NCBI GenBank assembly: GCA_963676655.2
Contig: CAXXKX010000003.1
Span: 5,394,001-5,458,000, forward strand
DNA from: G963676655 sp963676655
GTDB lineage: Bacteria > Verrucomicrobiota > Lentisphaeria > Victivallales > Victivallaceae
Length of the DNA: 64,000 bases
Reading direction: 5' to 3'
Positions 35,643-43,904 of this stretch are shown piece by piece. The translations under genes were made by a program, and so were the position numbers. The stretch's first letter is position 1. Each line of letters starts with the position of its first letter. The notes under the pieces are model-generated. The model worked only from the letters and a program-made list of their open reading frames with translations, was not told the DNA's origin and did no database searches.

Positions 35643-36107
35643 ATGATACTGATCAAAAGTGAAAAAGATGCGGTAATTGAAGTTGTAAATGCTCCCGGGA
35701 AATGGGACGTAATTTCGATTCGTGACTCTAATGCAAAATATTGCCGGATCGACCGCGTCGAGCCTGAATGTAAAAGTCTGTTAAAACTGTATTTTGATGA
35801 TATATGGTCTGATAAAGAAAAATCCAGTCATCAGCAACTTGCAACCGCTGAAGATATCAAAAAAGCAGTGGATTATGGGGTGAATAAAGAATTCCTGCTG
35901 GTTCACTGTGGCGCCGGCGTATCGAGAAGCTCTGCAATCGCTTATTTAATAATGTGCGTGAAAATGCCTGCAAAAGAAGCAATTGAACAATTAAGTTGGG
36001 AGGATCATCTGCCTAACGAACATATTGTTAGATTAGGAGGTGAATTGTTGTCTGATCAGGAAATTTTAAATGCTTATATCGAGAAATACGGGATAAATGA
36101 TCTTTAA
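35643..36107 (+). CDS. Tyrosine/dual-specificity protein phosphatase-like protein
   Basis: A 154-residue protein with the Cys-x5-Arg phosphatase loop HCGAGVSRSSA; Cys and Arg are both intact. A general acid may lie in the YFDDIWSD loop. The small size and the sequence around the loop match bacterial dual-specificity-phosphatase-like proteins. Substrate unknown: phospho-tyrosine, a phosphoinositide-like or a nucleotide-sugar substrate are all possible. ATG 35643 is chosen because AGAGG lies about 9 bases upstream, whereas a TTG at 35625 is the alternative. No kinase is adjacent. Confidence 0.82.
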   Translation: MILIKSEKDAVIEVVNAPGKWDVISIRDSNAKYCRIDRVEPECKSLLKLYFDDIWSDKEKSSHQQLATAEDIKKAVDYGVNKEFLLVHCGAGVSRSSAIAYLIMCVKMPAKEAIEQLSWEDHLPNEHIVRLGGELLSDQEILNAYIEKYGINDL

Positions 36108-36242
36108 ATCTAATTGTTCTCTTGATTTCTATATTTCGAGCATTTATTCTAACTTATACATAATAAAATATTCTTTTCCTAAAAGGGCCCTTGTCCAAGA
36201 TAAGATTGAGCAAGGTGATTCAATCAAAAAAGGAGGCAAAAA

Positions 36243-37043
36243 ATGAGCGGAAGAGTGCAAGAAACAAGAATGGTCTTTAAAGGTGCCTGTATAGGTTTTA
36301 TCGGGATTGTATTTGCCGCGTTTTTGGGCGGCTGTGTGACTGAACCGGCTGCTGAACAGGTGGTTATCCCGCCTGAGTATGTAGCTATGATGCAGCGGGT
36401 GTCGAGGGATTCACAACGGAAAAGCTGGGGGGAACCCAAGCTTATTCCGAAGTATAATAAGATTGAAATAGCGGTTGTCGTTTCTAATAAACAGCTAAAA
36501 GCTTCAAAGTGGGCCAATACCAATCTTTTCGTCACAGACAAAAACAAAAAGAAAGAACTGAATGAGTTGGCTGTTTATGCGGCAAATTCATTTAAAAAGG
36601 CTTTTGCCAAGAGTACTCAGTTTACCCTGGTTGACAAACCCGGACCCAAAACCCTGGCGCTTGAATTCGCTATTGTTGAAGCGATTCCCAATAAGCCGAT
36701 TCTCGGTGCTATTTCAAATATCACAAATCTGACGCCGATTGGCGCTATTTTGTCTCCGATAAAATTGGCCAACCGGGGATCTGGTTCCACGTCAATCGGC
36801 GGGATAATCGCCATGGAATCGATCTTGCGCGATTCTAAAACCGGAAAAATTATTGCGGTTGTCGCTGACCGTGAAAAGAGTAAGACCGCTTATTTCAATA
36901 CCAAAGACTTTACCGTATACGGCGGAGCCCGTCAGGTTATAGACATGTGGACCGGACAGTTTGTCAAGGCATTGGATTACATTCAAAAAACAGGCGAACG
37001 TCCGAATTTTGAATCAAAAAGCAAGTTCGTGTTCTTTAACTGA
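36243..37043 (+). CDS. DUF3313-type lipoprotein
   Basis: A 266-residue predicted lipoprotein. The signal peptide ends in the lipobox FLGGC, so the mature protein should start at that Cys and be lipid-anchored. The body matches the DUF3313 outline: a YNKIEIAVVV strand, FTLVDKPGPKTLALEFAIVEA, and GGIIAMESILRDSKTGKIIAVVADR, with the Gly-rich middle GNR-like loop. Function of the family is not known. A strong AGGAGG lies just before the ATG. It is followed by the convergent second RAYT gene. Confidence 0.8.
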   Translation: MSGRVQETRMVFKGACIGFIGIVFAAFLGGCVTEPAAEQVVIPPEYVAMMQRVSRDSQRKSWGEPKLIPKYNKIEIAVVVSNKQLKASKWANTNLFVTDKNKKKELNELAVYAANSFKKAFAKSTQFTLVDKPGPKTLALEFAIVEAIPNKPILGAISNITNLTPIGAILSPIKLANRGSGSTSIGGIIAMESILRDSKTGKIIAVVADREKSKTAYFNTKDFTVYGGARQVIDMWTGQFVKALDYIQKTGERPNFESKSKFVFFN

Positions 37044-37101
37044 TATAGCAATCATCTCTTGTATTGGGTTCATAAAGATATTCAGAATTTTTGTGGCAAT
37101 A

Positions 37102-38085
37102 TCATCTTTGTAATTTTCTGAAACAGTAAATAACTGCTCCTGCGGGACTTAGTCCACGGCTTAGTTGTTTTTTGTTGACTCGATCGGAATTGTCGAATTT
37201 GCAGCCCATTTCACGGATGAATAATTTTGAACCGAGAATCGCTCCGTCACTGAAGTGACGGGTGCGTCGCAGGAAGCGAACCGGCATTGATTCCTGGCGT
37301 TTGGCCTGTTCCTGCGCCTCCAATATCTCTTCACTTGAGGCTCCGCTCTCTGCCGCGACGATTCGTGCCATTTCGCTGCGAAAATAGCTGAATAGGTCGT
37401 TATCGCTCCATTCAGAGGTGTCGCGATGCCAAATGTTTTGTTTTAGATGTTTGACGAAATTTGCTTGAAACATGTGTTTCCCAGTGCCGCAGTAGCGACC
37501 CCATGTGGTGAAATGGTAGTCGGCTGGATCGGTGGTCAGTCCGGCGCGGACGGGGTTCAATTCGACGTATAAGACGCACGCTTCCAAGGAATTGCGACTA
37601 TCTAGAATGACACTTTTGAACTTGTTGGCCCAGAGTTTTCCGATGCGGTCGCGGGATTGGTTGTAGACGACGGTGAAACGTTGTTGGAATGCACGCATAA
37701 AGTAGCTTATGTCGATCATTTTTAGACCTACTTCTCGACATATTTCAGGGTTATCAGGATAAATTTTCGGCATCTGTTTTGGAGCGTAAGTGAACTTATC
37801 TAACATGCTGCTGTAGTAATTGTTGTAGCGTCTTGCAACGTCTTCAATCGACGGTAATTCGTCCGGCCCGGGAGCGTAAACGACTACATGGAAATGGTTC
37901 CCCATCCAGGTGGCTGATATAACCTCAATCAGAAAATATTCGCAGAGATTTTGCAGTAGCCGAAAGCCGTATTCCATGTCGACCTGATTAAAAGGTTTTT
38001 CGCCTCTGCAGCCGGCAGTCCGGTTCATCAGGTGATAATAGCAGCCTTCGCCCTTAACTTTCATTCGCGTTCCACGTCCAGCCAT
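37102..38085 (-). CDS. REP-associated tyrosine transposase (RAYT), copy 2
   Basis: A 327-residue Y1 transposase, same length as copy 1 at 7987-8970, with about 30 substitutions by eye. HUH motif GNHFHVVVYAP and the probable catalytic Tyr helix are intact, so both copies may be active. ATG 38085 is set by GGAGG just upstream. Similarity continues about 60 bases upstream through the promoter but stops right at the stop codon downstream, so the duplicated unit is promoter plus gene. No terminal repeats or target duplication are visible. Confidence 0.88.
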   Translation of the reverse strand: MAGRGTRMKVKGEGCYYHLMNRTAGCRGEKPFNQVDMEYGFRLLQNLCEYFLIEVISATWMGNHFHVVVYAPGPDELPSIEDVARRYNNYYSSMLDKFTYAPKQMPKIYPDNPEICREVGLKMIDISYFMRAFQQRFTVVYNQSRDRIGKLWANKFKSVILDSRNSLEACVLYVELNPVRAGLTTDPADYHFTTWGRYCGTGKHMFQANFVKHLKQNIWHRDTSEWSDNDLFSYFRSEMARIVAAESGASSEEILEAQEQAKRQESMPVRFLRRTRHFSDGAILGSKLFIREMGCKFDNSDRVNKKQLSRGLSPAGAVIYCFRKLQR

Positions 38086-38118
38086 GATTTTTCCTCCATT
38101 ATTTACACGTTTACAGTT

Positions 38119-38147
38119 AATATAATGGTTGAAAATGGATTTGTCAA
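38119..38147 (-). promoter_or_regulatory. Predicted sigma70 promoter of RAYT copy 2
   Basis: On the minus strand, TTGACA (plus 38142-38147), 17-base spacer, TATATT (plus 38119-38124). The spacer is nearly identical to that of RAYT copy 1. Confidence 0.7.
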
Positions 38148-38237
38148 ATTTAATCATTTCTTACTTTAGTTAAAAATCATAAACTTTTAATTAATAGAAT
38201 GATGGGCTGTTATGACCGTTTGTTGTGCTGGCGTTTT

Positions 38238-38861
38238 TTATTCAAATAATCTGATATAATTTTTATTTATTTTGCGGACTAGGGATTTGACGTTTAGGTC
38301 CAATATTTTTGCGGAATTTTGATAGTGAATGTTGATATCACTGCTTGAATCATCTGTTTCCAGAAATAATTGATCCAGAGAAGTCAGTTCGATCAGTTCC
38401 GGCTTGGCGTTCGGCCCGAATGAAACGTAAAATCCGTGTCGCAAAGCATCCTGCAGCAGCTGTGGTTTTGAGTTATAGCCGTGAAGTATCCAGGCTGGAA
38501 CACCGGGATATTTGAGCTTGACGGCAATCGTTTCGGGAACTGCCCGGACACAATGGATGATCACGGGTAATTGATATTTTGCCGCCAGTTTGGCCTGTTC
38601 TTCAAAAACGGTCATTTGTTCGTCGAAAGGAGCGGATGAATGAGCCCGGTCTAGCCCGCATTCTCCAATCGCCTGCAGTTTGCAGGCAGCGGCAAATTCC
38701 TCAATTGTTTTCAGGCGTTTTCGCCAGTCGTCCAGTCGCCACGGATGCAGTCCCATGGAAAGCAGTGGAGTATCGGGCAAATCGTTTCCCGGCTCGGTCG
38801 AGACAATGCCGATAACTTCCGGAGGCGGAAGTTCATGGCAGTGAATGTCGACCGGTTTCAT
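38238..38861 (-). CDS. TatD-family metal-dependent hydrolase
   Basis: A 207-residue protein, shorter than the usual 250-265 residues of TatD. Metal ligands are in place: VDIHCHE (HxH), IGECGLD (Glu), VIIHCVRA (His), WILHGYN (His) and FLETDDS (Asp). TatD proteins are 3'-5' DNA exonucleases or related hydrolases acting in the cytoplasm. The shortness comes from the loops in the N-terminal third. I start at ATG 38861, 4 bases after the pyrD stop; the in-frame extension to 38939 would lie inside pyrD. It is the last gene of a pyrK-pyrD-tatD transcript unit. Confidence 0.85.
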   Translation of the reverse strand: MKPVDIHCHELPPPEVIGIVSTEPGNDLPDTPLLSMGLHPWRLDDWRKRLKTIEEFAAACKLQAIGECGLDRAHSSAPFDEQMTVFEEQAKLAAKYQLPVIIHCVRAVPETIAVKLKYPGVPAWILHGYNSKPQLLQDALRHGFYVSFGPNAKPELIELTSLDQLFLETDDSSSDINIHYQNSAKILDLNVKSLVRKINKNYIRLFE

Positions 38862-38865
38862 CGGT

Positions 38866-39786
38866 TCAAACTTCCAACGCTCCGACGATATCGTTGATCG
38901 AGGCATAACCGTGCCGGTCAAGATATTTGTTGATTCCATCGATTACTTTCAGCGGCGCGAATGGATCGGCGAAAATGGCGGTGCCGACCGCGATTGCTTT
39001 TGCTCCGGCCAGGAAAAACTCAATCGCGTCCTCGGCGGTCATGATGCCGCCCATCCCGATAACCGGGATTTTAACCGCACCGGCCGCTTGCCAAACCATG
39101 CGCAGCGCGACCGGCTTGATCGCCGGACCGCTCAAGCCGCCGGTGATATTGGCGATCAGCGGTTTACGGGTTTCAATATCGATTGCCATGCCGGTGATGG
39201 TGTTGATCAGCGAAATGGCATCGCTGCCGGCGTCTTCAGACACTTTGGCGAATTCGGTGATGTCGGTAACGTTCGGGCTGAGTTTGGTGATCAGCGGCAG
39301 GCTGGTTGCTTTACGAATTTCGCTGATGACCTCGTAAGCCAGTTTGCGGTTGGTGCCGAAGGCAACGCCGCCTTCCTTGATATTGGGACATGAAATATTG
39401 ATTTCAAGGGCGGTGATACCTTCGGAATCAGCATCCAGCGCGGCGGCGACGTCGCGGTATTCCTCAATGCTTTTCCCCCAGATATTGACAATGACGTCGG
39501 CTCCGGTTGTTCGGAGAAACGGCAGATATTCTTCGCCGTGAAGAAACTTGTCGACGCCCGGACCCTGGAGGCCGATGGCATTCAGCATGCCGGACGCGAC
39601 TTCCGCGACTCGCGGGGTTTTATTGCCGTGGCTCGGTTTCATGGCGATGCCTTTGACCACGACCGCGCCAAGCTCCTTCAAGTCATAATAATCTTTGTAT
39701 TCAAAGCCGTAACCGAACGTGCCGGAAGCGGTCATTACCGGATTCTTCAGAGAAAATTTTCCAAGGTTTACAGTTAAATCAGCCAT
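38866..39786 (-). CDS. pyrD: Dihydroorotate dehydrogenase, catalytic subunit (type 1B)
   Basis: A 306-residue FMN barrel of the NAD-linked 1B class. Signatures: KNPVMTASGTFGYGFEY, KGIAMKPSHGNKTPRVAE, NISCPNIKEGGVAFG, LITKLSPNVTDI, NTITGMAIDIETRKPLIANITGGLSGPAIKP, and VIGMGGIMTAEDAIEFFLAGA. It oxidises dihydroorotate to orotate in pyrimidine synthesis and depends on PyrK for electron transfer to NAD; pyrK lies immediately upstream (2-base gap), confirming the class. Confidence 0.97.
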   Translation of the reverse strand: MADLTVNLGKFSLKNPVMTASGTFGYGFEYKDYYDLKELGAVVVKGIAMKPSHGNKTPRVAEVASGMLNAIGLQGPGVDKFLHGEEYLPFLRTTGADVIVNIWGKSIEEYRDVAAALDADSEGITALEINISCPNIKEGGVAFGTNRKLAYEVISEIRKATSLPLITKLSPNVTDITEFAKVSEDAGSDAISLINTITGMAIDIETRKPLIANITGGLSGPAIKPVALRMVWQAAGAVKIPVIGMGGIMTAEDAIEFFLAGAKAIAVGTAIFADPFAPLKVIDGINKYLDRHGYASINDIVGALEV

Positions 39787-39788
39787 GA

Positions 39789-40571
39789 TTATTCTCCATA
39801 CCAGACGGCGTCGGCTCTGAACACCGGGCCTTCTTTACAGGTCCGGGCGTAGCGCCAGCCGTCTTCGTTATCAGCTTTAACCCGGACCACACAGGCGAAA
39901 CACGCGCCGACGCCGCAGCACATCAGGTGATCCAGACTTAGTTCGCCGTCGTTATAGCCGCGTTCGACCAGAATCCGGCCCAGGGACAGCAGCATCGGGG
40001 TCGGGCCGCAGGCATAAAACCGGAGCTTTTCAGCTTTATATTTTTCAAAGACGGCATCCAGCAGCGCGGTGACATAGCCTTTGGCGCCGCGTGAGCCGTC
40101 TTCGGTGGCGCAGCGGACCTCATAGCCGGTGGCGGCGAATTCATCAGTCAGGATCAGATCCTGTTCCGTTCTGGCTCCGAGCAGCAACAGTCCCGGCTGC
40201 GGCGAACGCCGGGCCAGCAGATAGGTGGCGGCGGAACCGTAGCCGCCGGCCACAATTACCGGAACTTCGTCTTCTTTCGGCAGGGTATACGGATTGCCGA
40301 GTGGCCCCATCAGATCGCATTTCATTCCGGGAGGAAGCTGTGACAACACATTAGTGCCGTCCCCGACAACTTTGTAGACGACGGTTAATGATTCATTTTC
40401 GACGTTGCTGATGCTGAATGGACGCCGTAGTATCCGGTCTCGCAAGGTGGCTATTTGAACATGTACGAATTGTCCCGGCTGGGCGGTTGCCGTGATCTCC
40501 GGAACGTGGAACTTGATCCGGTAGTAACCGTGTCCCATTAATTCGTTACTGATTATTTCACCGTTTTTCAT
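39789..40571 (-). CDS. pyrK: Dihydroorotate dehydrogenase electron transfer subunit
   Basis: A 260-residue flavoprotein of the ferredoxin-reductase family. The FAD-binding block contains RDRILRRPFSISNV, the NAD site PVIVAGGYGSAATYLLARR, and the C-terminal 2Fe-2S motif CCGVGACFACVVRVK with the last Cys in ARTCKEGPVF. It passes electrons from PyrD through FAD and 2Fe-2S to NAD. It is the promoter-proximal gene of the pyrK-pyrD-tatD unit. Confidence 0.96.
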   Translation of the reverse strand: MKNGEIISNELMGHGYYRIKFHVPEITATAQPGQFVHVQIATLRDRILRRPFSISNVENESLTVVYKVVGDGTNVLSQLPPGMKCDLMGPLGNPYTLPKEDEVPVIVAGGYGSAATYLLARRSPQPGLLLLGARTEQDLILTDEFAATGYEVRCATEDGSRGAKGYVTALLDAVFEKYKAEKLRFYACGPTPMLLSLGRILVERGYNDGELSLDHLMCCGVGACFACVVRVKADNEDGWRYARTCKEGPVFRADAVWYGE

Positions 40572-40713
40572 ATAAAATCTCTTTGCTGGTTAATGAATAA
40601 TGTTGAAAGATATACCCGGTAACAGAAAAGTCAACTAAAAAGCCTTATCGCGGTTGATTTTTATCTGAACCGCGGTAAAATAGAAATATTCTATTTTTAT
40701 CAAGGAGCAAAAA

Positions 40714-41499
40714 ATGAGTTCTATTCTGGAGATGGCGCGTAACGGCGAACCGCTGCCGTTTGAGGTGATAGACCTGCACGGACACCTCGGCCGCTATAAT
40801 TTCCCGATCATGGATCAATCCCCGGCAAGCATGGTTAAGGTTATGGACCGGCTTGGCGTGGATAAAATAATTTGCAGTCACATGCAGTGTATGGCTTCTT
40901 CTTCCGCAATCGGGAACGATGAAGTATATGCCGCGATGCAGGCGTTTCCCGGGCGTATTTTCGGGTACGTCGTGACCTTCCCGTCCTGCCGCCAGGCGGT
41001 AAAGGCGGAAGTCGAAAAAAGAATAGGGCAGGGGTTTACGGGGATCAAACTGCATTCATCCAATGGGTTCAGCTATAATATTGACGCCTATCATGCGGCT
41101 TATGAGATTGCCCATGACCTGCGGTTGCCGATCCTGTTTCATACCTGGGGCCAGGGTAGCTGTCTGAACGAATTGAAAGAAATTTCCCGGCGTTATCCTG
41201 ATACCAGTTTACTGGCGGCGCATGCCGGCGCAGCGAACGAGGCTGGTTATATCGCTCTGGCGCGTGAGTGTCCAAATATCTACCTTGATCTGGCATTCAG
41301 CGCTTCATGGCGCGGCCTGGTGAAACGTTTTGTCGACGCGGTCGGGCCGGAACAGGTAGTCTGGGGCTCCGACGCTTATTTCTTCGGTCAGGCTCAACAA
41401 CTGGGGAAAGTTGCCGGGGCCGACATCAGCGATGAATGTAAAAAAATGATTTTCGGCGGTAATGCCGCCAGAATCCTGAGCCGGATACGGGAGGTTTGA
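40714..41499 (+). CDS. Amidohydrolase family protein (metal-dependent, amidohydrolase_2-like)
   Basis: A 261-residue barrel hydrolase. The full ligand set is present: VIDLHGHLG (HxH), KLHSSNG, PILFHTWGQG (His), LAAHAGA (His) and WGSDAYF (Asp). Such proteins cleave or decarboxylate cyclic and aromatic or sugar lactone substrates. It is followed after 2 bases by a paralogue that lacks the ligands, and then by a DegT-family aminotransferase and a GHL10-like protein, so it probably works in breakdown or conversion of an unusual sugar or lactone. Ribosome site CAAGGAG is about 8 bases before the ATG. Confidence 0.88.
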   Translation: MSSILEMARNGEPLPFEVIDLHGHLGRYNFPIMDQSPASMVKVMDRLGVDKIICSHMQCMASSSAIGNDEVYAAMQAFPGRIFGYVVTFPSCRQAVKAEVEKRIGQGFTGIKLHSSNGFSYNIDAYHAAYEIAHDLRLPILFHTWGQGSCLNELKEISRRYPDTSLLAAHAGAANEAGYIALARECPNIYLDLAFSASWRGLVKRFVDAVGPEQVVWGSDAYFFGQAQQLGKVAGADISDECKKMIFGGNAARILSRIREV

Positions 41500-41501
41500 T
41501 C

Positions 41502-42251
41502 ATGACGGTAAAGCTTATTGATATTCAGAATTCGATTCTTGGCTATGCGCTGAACAGTACGGAAATGGTAAGCGGAGCTGAACTTATCACGGAAATGGAC
41601 AAGTGCCGGGTTGCGCAGGCGGTTTGTTCGCTGATGCCGGATGACCTTGAGTGTGACCTTGATATTTCGAACCGCAGACTGTACGAGGCTTGTGTCGCGA
41701 GTAGGGGCCGGATTCTGCCGTGTCCGATTGTCGCGCCGGATGAGTTTGAACCGGAGTACTTGGCTGAAAAGCAAGTGGGACGGGCGCTTGACCACGGAGC
41801 GCCAATGGTTAGGATTCGCCCGGTTGTCGATTCCTGGGAGATTTTGCCGTGGGTCAGCGGGAATCTCTTTTCCGCGCTTCAGGCACATCGGCTGCCCTTA
41901 TTACTGGACCAGACCGTCGGATTTAAGCTGATAGGGGAGATTGCCGCCGAATATCCCGGACTGCCGCTGATCATTTACAATGTTTCCTACCGGAGTTCGC
42001 GCATATTGCCGCAATTGCTTGATGCTTTTGATAATGTATATTTGTCTGTCGGCAACAATTTTACTTTTCATTGCGGGATTGAGAAACTGATCGAGCTTGG
42101 CGGTGAAGAGCGTTTGCTGTTCGGGACAGGTTTCCCGCGCAGTGAAATGATGTCGGCAATTACTCAGCTGATGTATTCTGATATTTCGGACGAACAGAAG
42201 AATTTGATCGGATCTGGTAATTTCGAACGTTTATTAAAAAATATTATTTAA
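41502..42251 (+). CDS. Amidohydrolase paralogue lacking metal ligands (probable pseudoenzyme)
   Basis: A 249-residue protein that aligns end to end by eye with the gene before it: same strand order, same DISDE-x-K motif near the end. The metal ligands are gone: DLHGHL becomes DIQNSI, FHTWG becomes LDQTVG, AHAGA becomes YNVSY and GSDAYF becomes GTGFPR. It may be a regulatory or structural partner of the active enzyme. GGGAGG lies upstream of ATG 41502, and the stop of the first gene is only 2 bases away, so the pair is tightly coupled. A more distant, metal-independent activity cannot be excluded. Confidence 0.8.
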   Translation: MTVKLIDIQNSILGYALNSTEMVSGAELITEMDKCRVAQAVCSLMPDDLECDLDISNRRLYEACVASRGRILPCPIVAPDEFEPEYLAEKQVGRALDHGAPMVRIRPVVDSWEILPWVSGNLFSALQAHRLPLLLDQTVGFKLIGEIAAEYPGLPLIIYNVSYRSSRILPQLLDAFDNVYLSVGNNFTFHCGIEKLIELGGEERLLFGTGFPRSEMMSAITQLMYSDISDEQKNLIGSGNFERLLKNII

Positions 42252-42360
42252 TCGAGTTTTTTATGTTTTTAAGTGTTGAAATATTATTTTAAGAAATTAT
42301 ATTTAATCGAGTTGGCAAAGGATTGTCACGATGATTTTAAAAATGAAAACGGAGTGAAAA

Positions 42361-43680
42361 ATGAGTAACCTGGCTTTACTTGGTGGTGAAAAAGCGGTTA
42401 AAGAAAGTTTTGATCACTTGATCAAATGGCCGATCGTCAATGAGGAAATGGAGCAGGGAGTCTTGCAGGTATTGCGTGACGGAAATATGTCCGGCACCGA
42501 TATAACTAAAAAGTTTGAAAAGGAATTTGCGGCCTGGCAGGGGTCGAAATACGCTCTGGCACATTGCAGCGGAACTCAGTCTTTACAGGCCGCGATGTGG
42601 GCGTGCGGAGTTACTGCCGGTAAAGAGATGATTTGTCCGAGCGTGACTTACTGGGCCAGCGCGGTTCAGGCGCTCAATCTCGGCGCTTCGGTTAACTTTG
42701 CCGATATTGAAAGAGATACCTTATGTCTCGATCCGGCGGATATCGAACATCGGATAAATGAGCGAACCGCCGCGATTATGGTGGTGCATTACCTGTCCCA
42801 TCCGGCCAACATGGACCCGATCATGGAAATCGCCCGTAAACATAATGTCAAGGTTATTGAAGACGTTTCCCATGCCCAGGGCGGTCTATACAAGGGACGT
42901 AAACTCGGGACTATCGGTGATGCCGCCGGGATGTCGTTGATGACCGGAAAATCGTTTGCCATCGGTGAAGGCGGAATGCTGACGACAGATGACCGGGAGA
43001 TTTACGAACGAGCGATTATCTTTGGTCATTACGCCCGCCAGAATGAACTGGAAATACCTGAATATGTCGCTGGTGCGGCGATGCCCTGGGGAGGGTACAA
43101 AAACCGGATGTCGCAGTTTTCCTCGATTCTCGGTTTGGCGCAGTTGAATAAGTACGACGCCGAATGCGCGGAGATCGATAAGGCCATGAAATACTTCTGG
43201 CAACTGCTGGAAGGGGTTCCCGGACTTTATTCGCATTGTCCCAAATGGCCGGATTCCAATAAAGCCGGCTGGTACTGCTGTCACGGTTTGTATGAACCGG
43301 CCGAACTGGGCGGGCTTTCAATTTCCCGTTTCTGTGAAGCGGTTACTGCCGAAGGAGTTTCCGGCTGTGCTCCCGGTATGAATAAAGAAATGCATCATCA
43401 TCCGCTTTTCAATACGATTGATGTTTATGGCGACGGCAAACCGACCGCTATCCGCAATCTGCCGGAGGGCGTTGACATTCGCAACCCATCTTTGCCGGTT
43501 ACCGATGTAATTCAGGATTATGCTTTCTTTATCCCGTGGTTCAAACATTTTGACAAACCGGTAATCGAGGAGGTGGCCGGGGCGTTTCGCAAAGTGGCGG
43601 AAAATTATCAGGAATTGCTGCCCGGCGATGACAAACGCAAGGCTGAAGGCGCCTGGTTTCTGTCCAAACGTAAAAATTGA
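42361..43680 (+). CDS. DegT/DnrJ/EryC1/StrS family aminotransferase
   Basis: A 439-residue PLP-dependent sugar aminotransferase-fold protein. The sugar-aminotransferase pattern is clear: GNMSGTDITKKFEKEFAAWQGSKYALAHCSGTQSL, IMVVHYLSHPANMDPI, VIEDVSHAQGG, and the PLP Lys in LMTGKSFAIGEGGMLTTDD. It may act as an aminotransferase on a keto-sugar or, as some members do, as a dehydratase. The gene is 109 bases after the amidohydrolase pair and ends before a strong terminator, which closes this cluster. Confidence 0.92.
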   Translation: MSNLALLGGEKAVKESFDHLIKWPIVNEEMEQGVLQVLRDGNMSGTDITKKFEKEFAAWQGSKYALAHCSGTQSLQAAMWACGVTAGKEMICPSVTYWASAVQALNLGASVNFADIERDTLCLDPADIEHRINERTAAIMVVHYLSHPANMDPIMEIARKHNVKVIEDVSHAQGGLYKGRKLGTIGDAAGMSLMTGKSFAIGEGGMLTTDDREIYERAIIFGHYARQNELEIPEYVAGAAMPWGGYKNRMSQFSSILGLAQLNKYDAECAEIDKAMKYFWQLLEGVPGLYSHCPKWPDSNKAGWYCCHGLYEPAELGGLSISRFCEAVTAEGVSGCAPGMNKEMHHHPLFNTIDVYGDGKPTAIRNLPEGVDIRNPSLPVTDVIQDYAFFIPWFKHFDKPVIEEVAGAFRKVAENYQELLPGDDKRKAEGAWFLSKRKN

Positions 43681-43693
43681 CCTTTTTTGTTGA

Positions 43694-43740
43694 TTGGGGG
43701 GAAGGAGCCTGGAAAACAAGCTTCTTCCCCCCGCTTTTTA
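43694..43740 (+). terminator. Rho-independent terminator after the DegT gene
   Basis: A G-rich arm, GGGGGGAAG, pairs with CTTCCCCCC across a loop of about 20 bases that itself can partly pair (GAGC with GCTT), followed by a T tract (GCTTTTTATTTTT). It lies 14 bases after the stop. Confidence 0.8.
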
Positions 43741-43904
43741 TTTTTAACAGGAGCCTGCCAATTTATCGTGAAAGCGGGAGAAGGTAAGAGAATAGTTTGG
43801 ATGCTAAGATTACTATTTCTGATATATGAAAAAAATCGTTTAGTTAAAACTTTCGAGGTTTGTTCTATCCGGTTCAGTAATTATTAAACAAGGAATTAAT
43901 TCAG

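Noticed and set aside
38238..38861. TatD-like gene as QatD of an anti-phage system
   Set aside because: No QatA, B or C is nearby; it is linked to pyrD and pyrK.
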